Shown here: positions 5,357 to 11,515 of the stretch, piece after piece | Layout of the letters: every line of letters starts with the position of its first letter | Numbering within the stretch: the first letter of the stretch is position 1 | Source: Acidobacteriota bacterium | GTDB taxonomy: Bacteria; Acidobacteriota; Polarisedimenticolia; J045 | Reading direction: 5' to 3' | Length of the DNA: 11,515 bases | Assembly (NCBI GenBank): GCA_027001345.1 | Contig: JALTMS010000529.1 | Span: 1-11,515, forward strand | Made by a program: the position numbers and the translations under genes | The notes under the pieces: model-generated | What the model saw: the letters and a program-made list of their open reading frames with translations, nothing else | Told to the model about the DNA's origin: nothing | Database searches by the model: none

Positions 5357-6864
5357 ACGGCCGGAGCGTCTTCTCCCTCGTCGCCTTGCTGCTGCTCTCG
5401 CCCCTGATCGCCGGGCACGCCGAGGCCGCCACCTCCGACTATGCCTCGCGAGTCGTGACCGTGGAGGTCACCTACCAGAGCTGGAACGAAGACCGTCCGT
5501 GGATGAAGAACGAGCCGGCCGCGCGCAGCGCTTCGGCAGTGCCTCTCGACGGACACCGGCTGCTGACCACCGCCCAGACCGTCGCCGACGCCACCCTGAT
5601 CCAGGTGACCAAACACGGCTCGTCGAGCAAGATCCCGGCCCGCGTACTGCACATCGACCTCGACGCGGACCTCGCGCTGCTCACGGTGGAGGACGAGAGC
5701 TTCTTCGACGACCTGACGCCGGTGGAACTGGCTGCCTCGATTCCCACCGAGGGTGATCTCTCTTCGGTGCGCTGGCGTCGCCGTCAGCTCGAAGTTTCCA
5801 GCAGCCGGGTCACACGCCTGCAAGTGCAAGAGGTGTACTACGGCAATCTGTCCCACGTCTTCCTCTTCTTGCGGACCGATCTCGCCGGCGGCGGTTGGGC
5901 CGAGCCGATCTTCGACGGGACACAGCTCGTCGGCCTGAGCACCTCGCAGAGTGACCAGGTGATGCGGGCCATCCCGGCCACCGTGATCCGCCAGTACCTC
6001 GAGGCGGTCGCGGCACCGGGACCCTACCCCGGCCTGCCCACCTTGTGGCTGGTCTGGCAAACCAACCGCGACCCGGCCCTGGCCGCCTTCCTCGGCCTCG
6101 AAGGCCCTCCCCGGGGAGTGGTGGTGCGCGCGGTACCCTGGGGCTCGTGCGCCTTCGGCGTGCTGCGCGAGCGGGACATCCTGCTCGAGGTCGACGGCCA
6201 CTCCATCGATCCCGACGGCTACTACCAGCACCCGGACTATGGCCGGCTGGCGTTCACCAACATCGCCATCGACGGACACCGTACCGGCGACCGCATTCCC
6301 CTCGTGGTGCTCCGCGACGGCAAAGAGATCGAGCTGCAACTCACACTCCACTCCTATCCGGCGCGAATGCAGTTGATCCCCTGGCAGCGGAAGAACCAGG
6401 CGCCGCCCTTCCTGATCGCCGGCGGACTGCTCTTTCGCGAACTCGACGGCCCCTACCTGCGCTCGTGGGGCAAGAACTGGGAGCGCAAGGCTCCGACCAA
6501 CCTGGTCGCTCTCTGGAAGCGGGATCGCCACGGACAGCTCCCGGAGCGGAGGCGGGTGGTCCTGCTGACAGCCGTGATTCCCGACGCGATCAACGTCGGC
6601 TACCATGACCTGCGGGACCTGGCCGTGGCGCGGGTCAATGGCCGGGCGGTCGATTCGATCAACGCGCTGGCCGAGGCGCTGGCCCACCCCGTAGGAGGCT
6701 TTCAGGTCATCGAGTTCGAGCCCAACATGAACCGTGCGGAAGTCGTGCTCGACGCCGACGGCTTCGAGACCGCCACGGCCCGCATCCTCGGGGAATACAA
6801 CATCCCCCTCGGTGGCCGCCAGGACCCGCCCTTCGCGATGCCCTACGGCGAGGCGCAGCGATGA
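5353..6864 (+). CDS. Deg-type pseudoprotease (paralogue of the upstream protease, catalytic His and Ser lost)
   Basis: This 503-residue protein has a signal peptide (about 1-25, ending HAEA) and the same order of domains as its neighbour: trypsin-like (about 30-215), PDZ (about 225-335) and PDZ_3-like (about 350-485, starting FLIAGGLLFREL). Aligned to the active paralogue, the catalytic His of TNAHVV is Gln (Q75 in TTAQTVADA). The Asp is kept (D106 in DADLALL). The Ser of GNSGGP becomes Trp in GGWAEP (W182). Two of three triad residues are gone, so it should not cleave peptides, while the PDZ regions stay recognisable. The start ATG overlaps the upstream stop by 4 nt, indicating coupled translation in matched amounts. 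A substrate-binding or regulatory subunit in a mixed complex is the likely role (inference). Its stop overlaps the next start in the same ATGA manner. The frame is intact, so it is not a decaying pseudogene. Confidence 0.85.
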   Translation: MNGRSVFSLVALLLLSPLIAGHAEAATSDYASRVVTVEVTYQSWNEDRPWMKNEPAARSASAVPLDGHRLLTTAQTVADATLIQVTKHGSSSKIPARVLHIDLDADLALLTVEDESFFDDLTPVELAASIPTEGDLSSVRWRRRQLEVSSSRVTRLQVQEVYYGNLSHVFLFLRTDLAGGGWAEPIFDGTQLVGLSTSQSDQVMRAIPATVIRQYLEAVAAPGPYPGLPTLWLVWQTNRDPALAAFLGLEGPPRGVVVRAVPWGSCAFGVLRERDILLEVDGHSIDPDGYYQHPDYGRLAFTNIAIDGHRTGDRIPLVVLRDGKEIELQLTLHSYPARMQLIPWQRKNQAPPFLIAGGLLFRELDGPYLRSWGKNWERKAPTNLVALWKRDRHGQLPERRRVVLLTAVIPDAINVGYHDLRDLAVARVNGRAVDSINALAEALAHPVGGFQVIEFEPNMNRAEVVLDADGFETATARILGEYNIPLGGRQDPPFAMPYGEAQR

Positions 6865-7265
6865 ACGGCCCCCTCTTCGCTGCCAACCTGGTGGCGGTCG
6901 TGCTGGCTCTACTGGCGGCGATCGTCAGCGGTCGGGTGGGCTGGCGGCGCGCCCACATCGTCATCGTCACGCTGACCACGGTGTTGCTGGCCGTCGCCGT
7001 CTGGCAGGCGGAACTCTACGGCCAGCACCTCGCTTTCGAACCCTGGCGCCTGCGACTGCACCTGGTGCTGGCCTCGGCGACCCTCGCCTGCCTGCTGCCG
7101 GTAGCCTGGACGGGGCTGGCCATCGTCCGGGAAACGGGCCGACAAGGCACCCATCGCTGGTGGGTGGTGGCCTTCATGGTCCTGGCCGTCTCGGCCATCG
7201 TCAGCGCCCTGTGGATGATGGCCACGGCGCTGGAAGTCGCGCCGACCGATACCCATCCGGTGTAA
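6861..7265 (+). CDS. Four-helix membrane protein with conserved-looking histidines, DUF420-like topology
   Basis: This 134-residue protein has four hydrophobic segments, at about 5-24, 31-50, 66-88 and 100-122, and short loops. No signal peptide is separable from helix 1. Histidines lie at or near helix ends: H32, H56, H67 and H98. Helix layout, size and His placement resemble DUF420 (YozB-like) membrane proteins, and more loosely b-type heme proteins, but I cannot confirm the family by eye. It overlaps the pseudoprotease stop by ATGA and has GAGG just upstream. It therefore belongs to the protease operon and is made with it. Possible roles are a membrane anchor or sensor for the protease pair, or an unrelated redox protein. 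The short C-terminal tail (THPV) is polar. Function is unknown. Confidence 0.7.
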   Translation: MNGPLFAANLVAVVLALLAAIVSGRVGWRRAHIVIVTLTTVLLAVAVWQAELYGQHLAFEPWRLRLHLVLASATLACLLPVAWTGLAIVRETGRQGTHRWWVVAFMVLAVSAIVSALWMMATALEVAPTDTHPV

Positions 7266-7281
7266 CCGGGCAGGAGATCCG

Positions 7282-7917
7282 ATGGACTTCCGAGAGGTCA
7301 TGGAAAGGCGTTCGAGCTGCCGCAAGTTCAGGCCCGATCCCATCGATCCGGAAACCCTCCGCGAGCTGGTACGCCTGGCCGGGCTGGCCCCCTCCCCGGC
7401 CAATGCCCAGCCCTGGCGTTTCATCGCGGTGAGCAACAAGACCTTGCTCGAGACCATGGCCGCCGAGGTGCGCCGGCGGACGGAAGAGGTCTTCCCGGCC
7501 CCCCGCACCGAGCCGGGACGGGCGGCATTCGAGCGGCTGCTGTGGTTCTCGACCTTTTTCGCCGAGGCTCCGGTGGTGATTTTCGCGGCGCTGTCTCCCT
7601 ACCGCGCGGTGGCCGCGGAGGCTCTCGAGGGCCACGCCCATCCGACCCACGACGAGATCAACGCCATGCGCCAGCAGCCGGATCTTCAGTGCCTGGGCGC
7701 GGCCATCGAGCACCTGCTGCTGGCCGCCACCGGCCTGGGTCTGGCGGGCTGCTGGCTGGCGGCCCCCCTGGTGGCCCGGCGGGAAATGGAGCAGATCCTC
7801 GGCCTGACGCCGCCGTGGCGCCTGGCCTCTCTGGTGGCTGTCGGCCGCCCGGCCCTGCTGCTCAACACGGAAAAAGAGCGCAAACCCCTCGAGCAGATCT
7901 TCGAACTGATTCCCTGA
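7282..7917 (+). CDS. Nitroreductase family FMN-dependent oxidoreductase
   Basis: This 211-residue protein has the nitroreductase layout. RRSSCRKF (residues 9-16) is the N-terminal FMN phosphate-binding block, APSPANAQPWRF (36-47) the second flavin motif, and GLGLAGCWLAAP (151-162) the C-terminal Gly-rich FMN region. Members are cytoplasmic homodimers that use NAD(P)H to reduce nitro groups, quinones, enones or flavins. Some act as dehydrogenases in cofactor pathways, and the natural substrate cannot be read from sequence. The ATG at 7282 has AGGAG 5 nt upstream. The gene follows the membrane protein after 16 bp, so it is probably the last gene of the cluster that starts at 3902. A cytoplasmic flavoenzyme in an envelope-protease operon is odd; it may simply share a stress-response promoter. 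Confidence 0.87.
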   Translation: MDFREVMERRSSCRKFRPDPIDPETLRELVRLAGLAPSPANAQPWRFIAVSNKTLLETMAAEVRRRTEEVFPAPRTEPGRAAFERLLWFSTFFAEAPVVIFAALSPYRAVAAEALEGHAHPTHDEINAMRQQPDLQCLGAAIEHLLLAATGLGLAGCWLAAPLVARREMEQILGLTPPWRLASLVAVGRPALLLNTEKERKPLEQIFELIP

Positions 7918-7952
7918 CCCTCCGGCTCGCTTACCAGAGCGCGGGAGCGGGT

Positions 7953-7981
7953 TTGACCTGGGGGCAGGGTTCGCCTAGATT
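7953..7981 (+). promoter_or_regulatory. Sigma70-type promoter for the outer-membrane barrel gene
   Basis: TTGACC (7953-7958, 5 of 6 consensus) and TAGATT (7976-7981, 4 of 6) are separated by exactly 17 nt. This would start transcription near 7988, leaving a leader of about 80 nt that holds the hairpin at 8016-8043. It is the best promoter match in the window. The bases 7918-7952 before it form only a weak, interrupted hairpin. Confidence 0.6.
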
Positions 7982-8015
7982 GACCGGGCTACGATCCATG
8001 CGCCGCGTGGGCGCG

Positions 8016-8043
8016 CCGGTGTCGCAAAACGCTGAGACACCGG
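8016..8043 (+). promoter_or_regulatory. 5'-UTR hairpin upstream of the barrel gene
   Basis: CCGGTGTC (8016-8023) pairs perfectly with GACACCGG (8036-8043) around a 12-nt loop. It lies between the candidate promoter and the GGGAG ribosome site (8054-8058). Stable leader hairpins on abundant outer-membrane protein mRNAs are known to protect the transcript from decay, and the loop could also pair with a small RNA. There is no U-run, so it is not a terminator. Confidence 0.6.
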
Positions 8044-8067
8044 AAATCGACTCGGGAGACACGAAGA

Positions 8068-8787
8068 ATGAAACGAGTACTGTTGGTAGGGATCCTGCTG
8101 ATCGGCTTCTGCATCGTTCCAGCGCTGGCACACGACCATGATTCGGAGCCGGCGAGCCCCTGGTCCGGCTGGTATCTGGGCTTCGGCCTGAGCAGCGCTT
8201 CCGGCCAGTGGGATGTCAACGGCTCGGCAGATGGCGGCGAAGTGCTGCACGGCACGGAAGACGACTCCGGCGGCTGGAACGCTGCGTTCGGATACAACTT
8301 CCAGATCTCCGACAGCTTCCTCCTCGGCCTCGAAGGCTCCTACATGAGCACCGAGCTGCGCGGGACCGCTGCGCCGGGCTGGAGCTACGCACCCGGTGAC
8401 GTGGATGGCGCCGCCCACGCAACCTACCGCATGCCTCGGATCGCGAGCCTCGTCGGCCGTCTGGGCTTCGTGGCCGGCTCGGGCTGGATGCTGCACGTCG
8501 ATGCCGGTGTGGCCAGGGGCACGCTCTACCACCAGTGGAGCGATCTCGACTCCCTCGACGAGGGCGAGTTCGGCGGAGCTTCGAAGGACGCCTCGGGAGT
8601 CGTGCTCGGGATCGGCGCAGCCTGGTCGATCAACTCCCAGTGGGCCTTCACCATCGACTACCGCAGCATCGATTTCGACAAGGAAACCTTCGACTACGGC
8701 GATATCGACAGCTACGGTCTGCCCTGGCGCTTCAACGTCGATCCCCAGGTGGACACGCTCAACTTCGGCCTGACCTACAAGTTCTGA
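8068..8787 (+). CDS. Small outer-membrane beta-barrel protein (OmpA/OmpW-like porin-type fold)
   Basis: This 239-residue protein starts with a signal peptide (1-21, MKRVLLVGILLIGFC to ALA). A short His/Asp-rich mature N-terminus (HDHDSEP) follows. Alternating polar and aromatic segments typical of an eight-stranded barrel come next: WSGWYLGFGLSSA, GGWNAAFGYNF, FLLGLEGSYM, ASLVGRLGFVA, MLHVDAGVARG, GVVLGIGAAW and WAFTIDYRSIDF. The last strand is LNFGLTYKF. The terminal Phe is the usual recognition signal for the barrel-assembly machinery. C15 is not in a lipobox, so it is not a lipoprotein. Such barrels serve as structural, adhesion or small-molecule proteins, and no specific role can be read here. 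The gene has its own promoter and leader hairpin. Its 3' end overlaps the convergent M14 peptidase gene by 13 bp. Confidence 0.82.
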   Translation: MKRVLLVGILLIGFCIVPALAHDHDSEPASPWSGWYLGFGLSSASGQWDVNGSADGGEVLHGTEDDSGGWNAAFGYNFQISDSFLLGLEGSYMSTELRGTAAPGWSYAPGDVDGAAHATYRMPRIASLVGRLGFVAGSGWMLHVDAGVARGTLYHQWSDLDSLDEGEFGGASKDASGVVLGIGAAWSINSQWAFTIDYRSIDFDKETFDYGDIDSYGLPWRFNVDPQVDTLNFGLTYKF

Positions 8788-11515
8788 TCCAGCTCCGATG
8801 AACCGGCCCCGGCCCCGGCAGGGCTCCAGCGCGTGCCCTGGCCGGGGCCGTAGATCATCGCGGTGACGAGCAGCCGGCGGGTCGCCAGCGTCAGCCCGCG
8901 AAACTCCGGCTCGGAGAGGAAAAGGATGATCTGTCCCCGACCCTGGGCCTGTCGGGTGAGATAGGCGGTGTGGGCCCAGCGGGCCGCGGCCTCGGGCCAG
9001 AGAAGACCGCCGAGATGCAGGCGATCGGGAGCGGCCAGGCGCACGACCACCTGCACCGGCGGCGCGGCCACCAGGGCCATCGTCGATCGCACCCAGAGGG
9101 GCATTTCTCCGGCCATGCCCGCCGCCAGCCAGCTCTCCGCATCGACCTCTCCCCGCAGCATCGCTCCGCGCGGGTGAAAGCTTCGCAGACGGGCATCGGC
9201 CTGCTCGATCATTTCCTTCGGGGGCTTGTTCTCGAAACGACCGGGCCAGGCCCGGGCCAGCCACTTTGCGAGGGGCACCGGAGTGGTCAGCCCCGGCCGC
9301 AGCCCCTGGAGCTTCGCGCCGAAGGCCACGGCGCCCGGCCCGATCAGGGGTGCGATGGCGTAGGGATCGGCCGCGGCGGCCGCACCCTCCTGCTCCTTGC
9401 CGGTCAGGCCCAGAGCCCGCCGCCAGCCGGCGCGGCCGGCAAGTTCGGGCTCGAGTCCGGCCACCGGCGGGGGATAGCGATCGAGGACCTCGCGCCGGAG
9501 CCGGACGCTGCCCAGACCGCTGTCGATCTCGGCGACGAAGGCCGCTGACGAAGCGATGCCGATCAGCGTGCCGCCCGCCTCGACCCACTGCCCGAGCGCA
9601 TCGAGCTGGCGCTGGCCCAGCATCCCACGGAAGGCCCGGCTGCTGGTCATCAGCGGCGGCAGGACGAGCACGTTGTAGCGCGCCAGATCGACGCGCCCCA
9701 GACGCCCGACATCCACTGCCGTGAAGGGCTGGTCGAGCACCTCGTCGAGCAGGTGCCAAACTGCACCGTAGGAAGCCGGAGCGATGGGCATGCCGGTGAG
9801 TACCGCGATGCGCGGACGGCGCAGCAGATCGAAACGGCCGCCACCGAGATCGGGTCCCTGCTGACTGTCGGCGGTAGCCGTGCCGTGGACCGTCAGCCGG
9901 TGACGGCGAGCGGCGGCATCGAGAATCTCCGCCACGTTCTCCGGGTTCTCCTCGCGCACCAGCAGCAGGCTGCCCGCGCCGTAGTCCCGGCCGCCGATGC
10001 GGAAGGGATCCTTGCCCCGGCGCAGGGTCAGCCCCCGGCGCATCAGCGCGGCGGCCAGAGCCGCGCTGCGATCCGGAGCGCCGTCGATCAGAAAGCCGAA
10101 GCCGTCGCGAGGTCCCGCGATCCCACCGGCGGGCGCGGGAGGGGCGGAGGCGGTGGGCGACCACGGACCCGCCGGCAGGGAGCGACTCCAGTAGGCATCG
10201 AGACCGTAGGCCAGCGGCAGTGACCAGGCGGTGGTCTCGTAGAGCCGGCTGCCCTTGCCCCGCTCGAGATACTCCCGCTCCTCGCGGAGGAAATCGGCGC
10301 CCATCGGCACATGGGGATCGAAGAGCACGCGCACCAGCGGCCCGGCGATCTGGTCGGTGGGCACCAGCAGGCTGCCGGCGGCCAGGGCCACCTCGTGCTT
10401 CTCGCCGTCCAGGCCATCGACCAGCCCCGCGACCTCCGTCGTCTCCGTCAGGCGCCGGAAGTCGATGCCCTGAGCGGCGAGCAACTCGGCGAGGTGATCG
10501 ACCCGCTCGGGGAAGGCTCGGCGATCGACGATCCAGGCCCGGGGTGAGGTCTTGCGGGCCCGGGCGATCAGCCGCCGGCGGTATTCGACGAAATCGCTCA
10601 TCACCTCGGCGCGGTTGTCGGCCAGCGTGCGGAGGTTGGCCATCGAGGAAGTCAACTGGTGCTCGACAGCCTGGGCGAAGCTGCGACGGGCGCCGGAACG
10701 CTTGCGCACCAGGGTGCCGTCGGTCTGGGACATCTCGTAGAGGATGCCCAGCGCGCCACGGTAGGCCGCCCAGGACGATCCGTAGCCGGGAAAGAACTCC
10801 TCGTTCCACTCACCGGTGTAGTAGCCGAAGCCCCGGGCGTCGAGGGCGCGGGCCTGGTCGGCGGAAAAGCGCAGGGCCCAGGCGCGATGATAGGCCGGGC
10901 GGTGAGGATTGAAGGGATGGCGGGAGGGCGAGAAGAGGTAGCTGCTCTCGGGCCCCATCTCGTGGCTGTCGACCATCAACTGGGGATTCCAGCGAGCGAT
11001 CTCCGCCGAGCGCCGGCTCTCGGGCTGGACCATGGTGAACCAGTCGCGGTTGAGATCGAAGAGGTAGTGGTTGCCCCGTCCCCAGGGCCAGACGTTGGTG
11101 TGGGACAGATCACTGGGATCCTCGCTCGGCCGCCGGTGAGCGAAGGCCGCGACCTGGGCCAGGAAGCGCTCGCGCCCGTCGGGGTTCTCGCAGGGATCGA
11201 TCAGCACCAGCATTTCCCGGCGCAGGCGCTGCGCGGCGCCACCCTCCCCTGCCACCAGCCAGTAGGCCAGGACCACCGCCGCGTCGGTGCTGCTCAGCTC
11301 GTCTCCGTGAATCCCGTAGGCCATCCAGGCCACGGCACGGGCCTGCCCGAGGGCGGCAGCATCCGAGGTGGCGGGATCGGTCAGAGCGGCGTGGCGAGCG
11401 CGGAAGCCGTCGAGATCGGCGATCACCTCCGGCTCGCCGACGGCGAGCACCACCATCTCGCGTCCCTCGTGGCTCTGCCCGTACTTCAGCAGCCGGGCCC
11501 GGGGAGACAGCTCGG
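8775..11515 (-). CDS. Large M14-family zinc carboxypeptidase with C-terminal amidotransferase-like domain (5' end outside window)
   Basis: The frame is open to the window edge. The 19 codons before the first ATG (11456) read ELSPRARLLKYGQSHEGRE, a normal M14 beginning, so the start and any signal peptide lie outside. About 912 residues are visible. The peptidase domain has all key residues: zinc ligands His and Glu in GIHGDEL (around 11298-11309) and His in VDSHEMG (around 10962-10964); substrate-binding residues in NPDGRER and LNRDW; and the catalytic Glu in ILYEMSQTDG (10734-10736). After a long linker region, a class I glutamine-amidotransferase-like (ThuA/GATase1-type) domain spans about 9830-9530 (RIAVLTGMP, NVLVLPP, LDALGQWVEAGGTLIGI). 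No catalytic Cys nucleophile is seen in that domain, so it is probably structural or binding. Family members of 850-1000 residues with this architecture are usually exported. The substrate is unknown. Confidence 0.87.
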   Translation of the reverse strand, partial: ELSPRARLLKYGQSHEGREMVVLAVGEPEVIADLDGFRARHAALTDPATSDAAALGQARAVAWMAYGIHGDELSSTDAAVVLAYWLVAGEGGAAQRLRREMLVLIDPCENPDGRERFLAQVAAFAHRRPSEDPSDLSHTNVWPWGRGNHYLFDLNRDWFTMVQPESRRSAEIARWNPQLMVDSHEMGPESSYLFSPSRHPFNPHRPAYHRAWALRFSADQARALDARGFGYYTGEWNEEFFPGYGSSWAAYRGALGILYEMSQTDGTLVRKRSGARRSFAQAVEHQLTSSMANLRTLADNRAEVMSDFVEYRRRLIARARKTSPRAWIVDRRAFPERVDHLAELLAAQGIDFRRLTETTEVAGLVDGLDGEKHEVALAAGSLLVPTDQIAGPLVRVLFDPHVPMGADFLREEREYLERGKGSRLYETTAWSLPLAYGLDAYWSRSLPAGPWSPTASAPPAPAGGIAGPRDGFGFLIDGAPDRSAALAAALMRRGLTLRRGKDPFRIGGRDYGAGSLLLVREENPENVAEILDAAARRHRLTVHGTATADSQQGPDLGGGRFDLLRRPRIAVLTGMPIAPASYGAVWHLLDEVLDQPFTAVDVGRLGRVDLARYNVLVLPPLMTSSRAFRGMLGQRQLDALGQWVEAGGTLIGIASSAAFVAEIDSGLGSVRLRREVLDRYPPPVAGLEPELAGRAGWRRALGLTGKEQEGAAAAADPYAIAPLIGPGAVAFGAKLQGLRPGLTTPVPLAKWLARAWPGRFENKPPKEMIEQADARLRSFHPRGAMLRGEVDAESWLAAGMAGEMPLWVRSTMALVAAPPVQVVVRLAAPDRLHLGGLLWPEAAARWAHTAYLTRQAQGRGQIILFLSEPEFRGLTLATRRLLVTAMIYGPGQGTRWSPAGAGAGSSELDQNL

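Noticed and set aside
7921..7955. Terminator after the nitroreductase
   Set aside because: The possible stem has a mismatch and bulges and is followed by only three T residues; not good enough to call.
8153..8166. Metal-binding role for the barrel's HDHD N-terminus
   Set aside because: Two His and two Asp at a mature N-terminus are suggestive but too little evidence for a function.
7975..10809. Long 944-codon open frame on the minus strand
   Set aside because: It overlaps the barrel gene and the M14 peptidase in another frame, is rich in Arg, Gly and Pro, and shows no domain: a GC-rich shadow.
1..11515. Mobile element, prophage, CRISPR or defence island
   Set aside because: I found no transposase, integrase, direct-repeat array, tRNA or attachment site; base composition and gene packing look uniform.

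Overview
The window is GC-rich and gene-dense. It looks like a chromosomal segment of a Gram-negative bacterium: it encodes an outer-membrane beta-barrel with a C-terminal Phe, periplasmic Deg-type proteases and secreted peptidases. The gene types and base composition (a saccharopine-dehydrogenase-like enzyme, an M29-type aminopeptidase, a large M14 peptidase with an amidotransferase-like tail, a CxxU AhpD-like protein) would suit an Acidobacteriota or related deep-branching lineage. That placement is inference from gene style, not from a marker gene. I see no rRNA, tRNA, insertion sequence, integrase, phage gene or CRISPR array.

Layout. (1) 1-1008 (+): the 3' end of a membrane glycosyltransferase-like gene, opening inside a perfect 30-bp inverted repeat that may be an assembly fold-back. 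(2) 2649-962 (-): a two-gene operon of a lysine-6-dehydrogenase/saccharopine-dehydrogenase-like enzyme and an AhpD-like protein, coupled by an ATGA overlap. The second gene is split by an in-frame UGA at exactly the second cysteine of the CxxC redox motif, so I read it as one 178-residue selenoprotein with a CxxU centre. (3) 2742-3830 (+): an M29-type metal aminopeptidase, divergent from that operon across a 92-bp region in which both candidate promoters use the same symmetric -10 site. (4) 3902-7917 (+): a tightly packed cluster with an active Deg-type serine protease, a paralogue that lost the catalytic His and Ser, a four-helix membrane protein and a nitroreductase; the first three overlap by ATGA. 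(5) 8068-8787 (+): a small outer-membrane barrel with its own promoter and a 5'-UTR hairpin. (6) 11515-8775 (-): a large M14 carboxypeptidase-family protein whose N-terminus lies outside the window.

Two points stand out. The first is the selenocysteine reading of the AhpD-like gene, which ordinary gene callers would report as two fragments; it implies that the organism has the Sec machinery (selA/B/C/D). The second is the co-translated pair of an active protease and a dead paralogue, which suggests a hetero-oligomeric envelope quality-control complex in which one subunit cuts and the other only binds. Two convergent gene pairs overlap at their 3' ends (47 bp and 13 bp), so no room is left for conventional terminators there.
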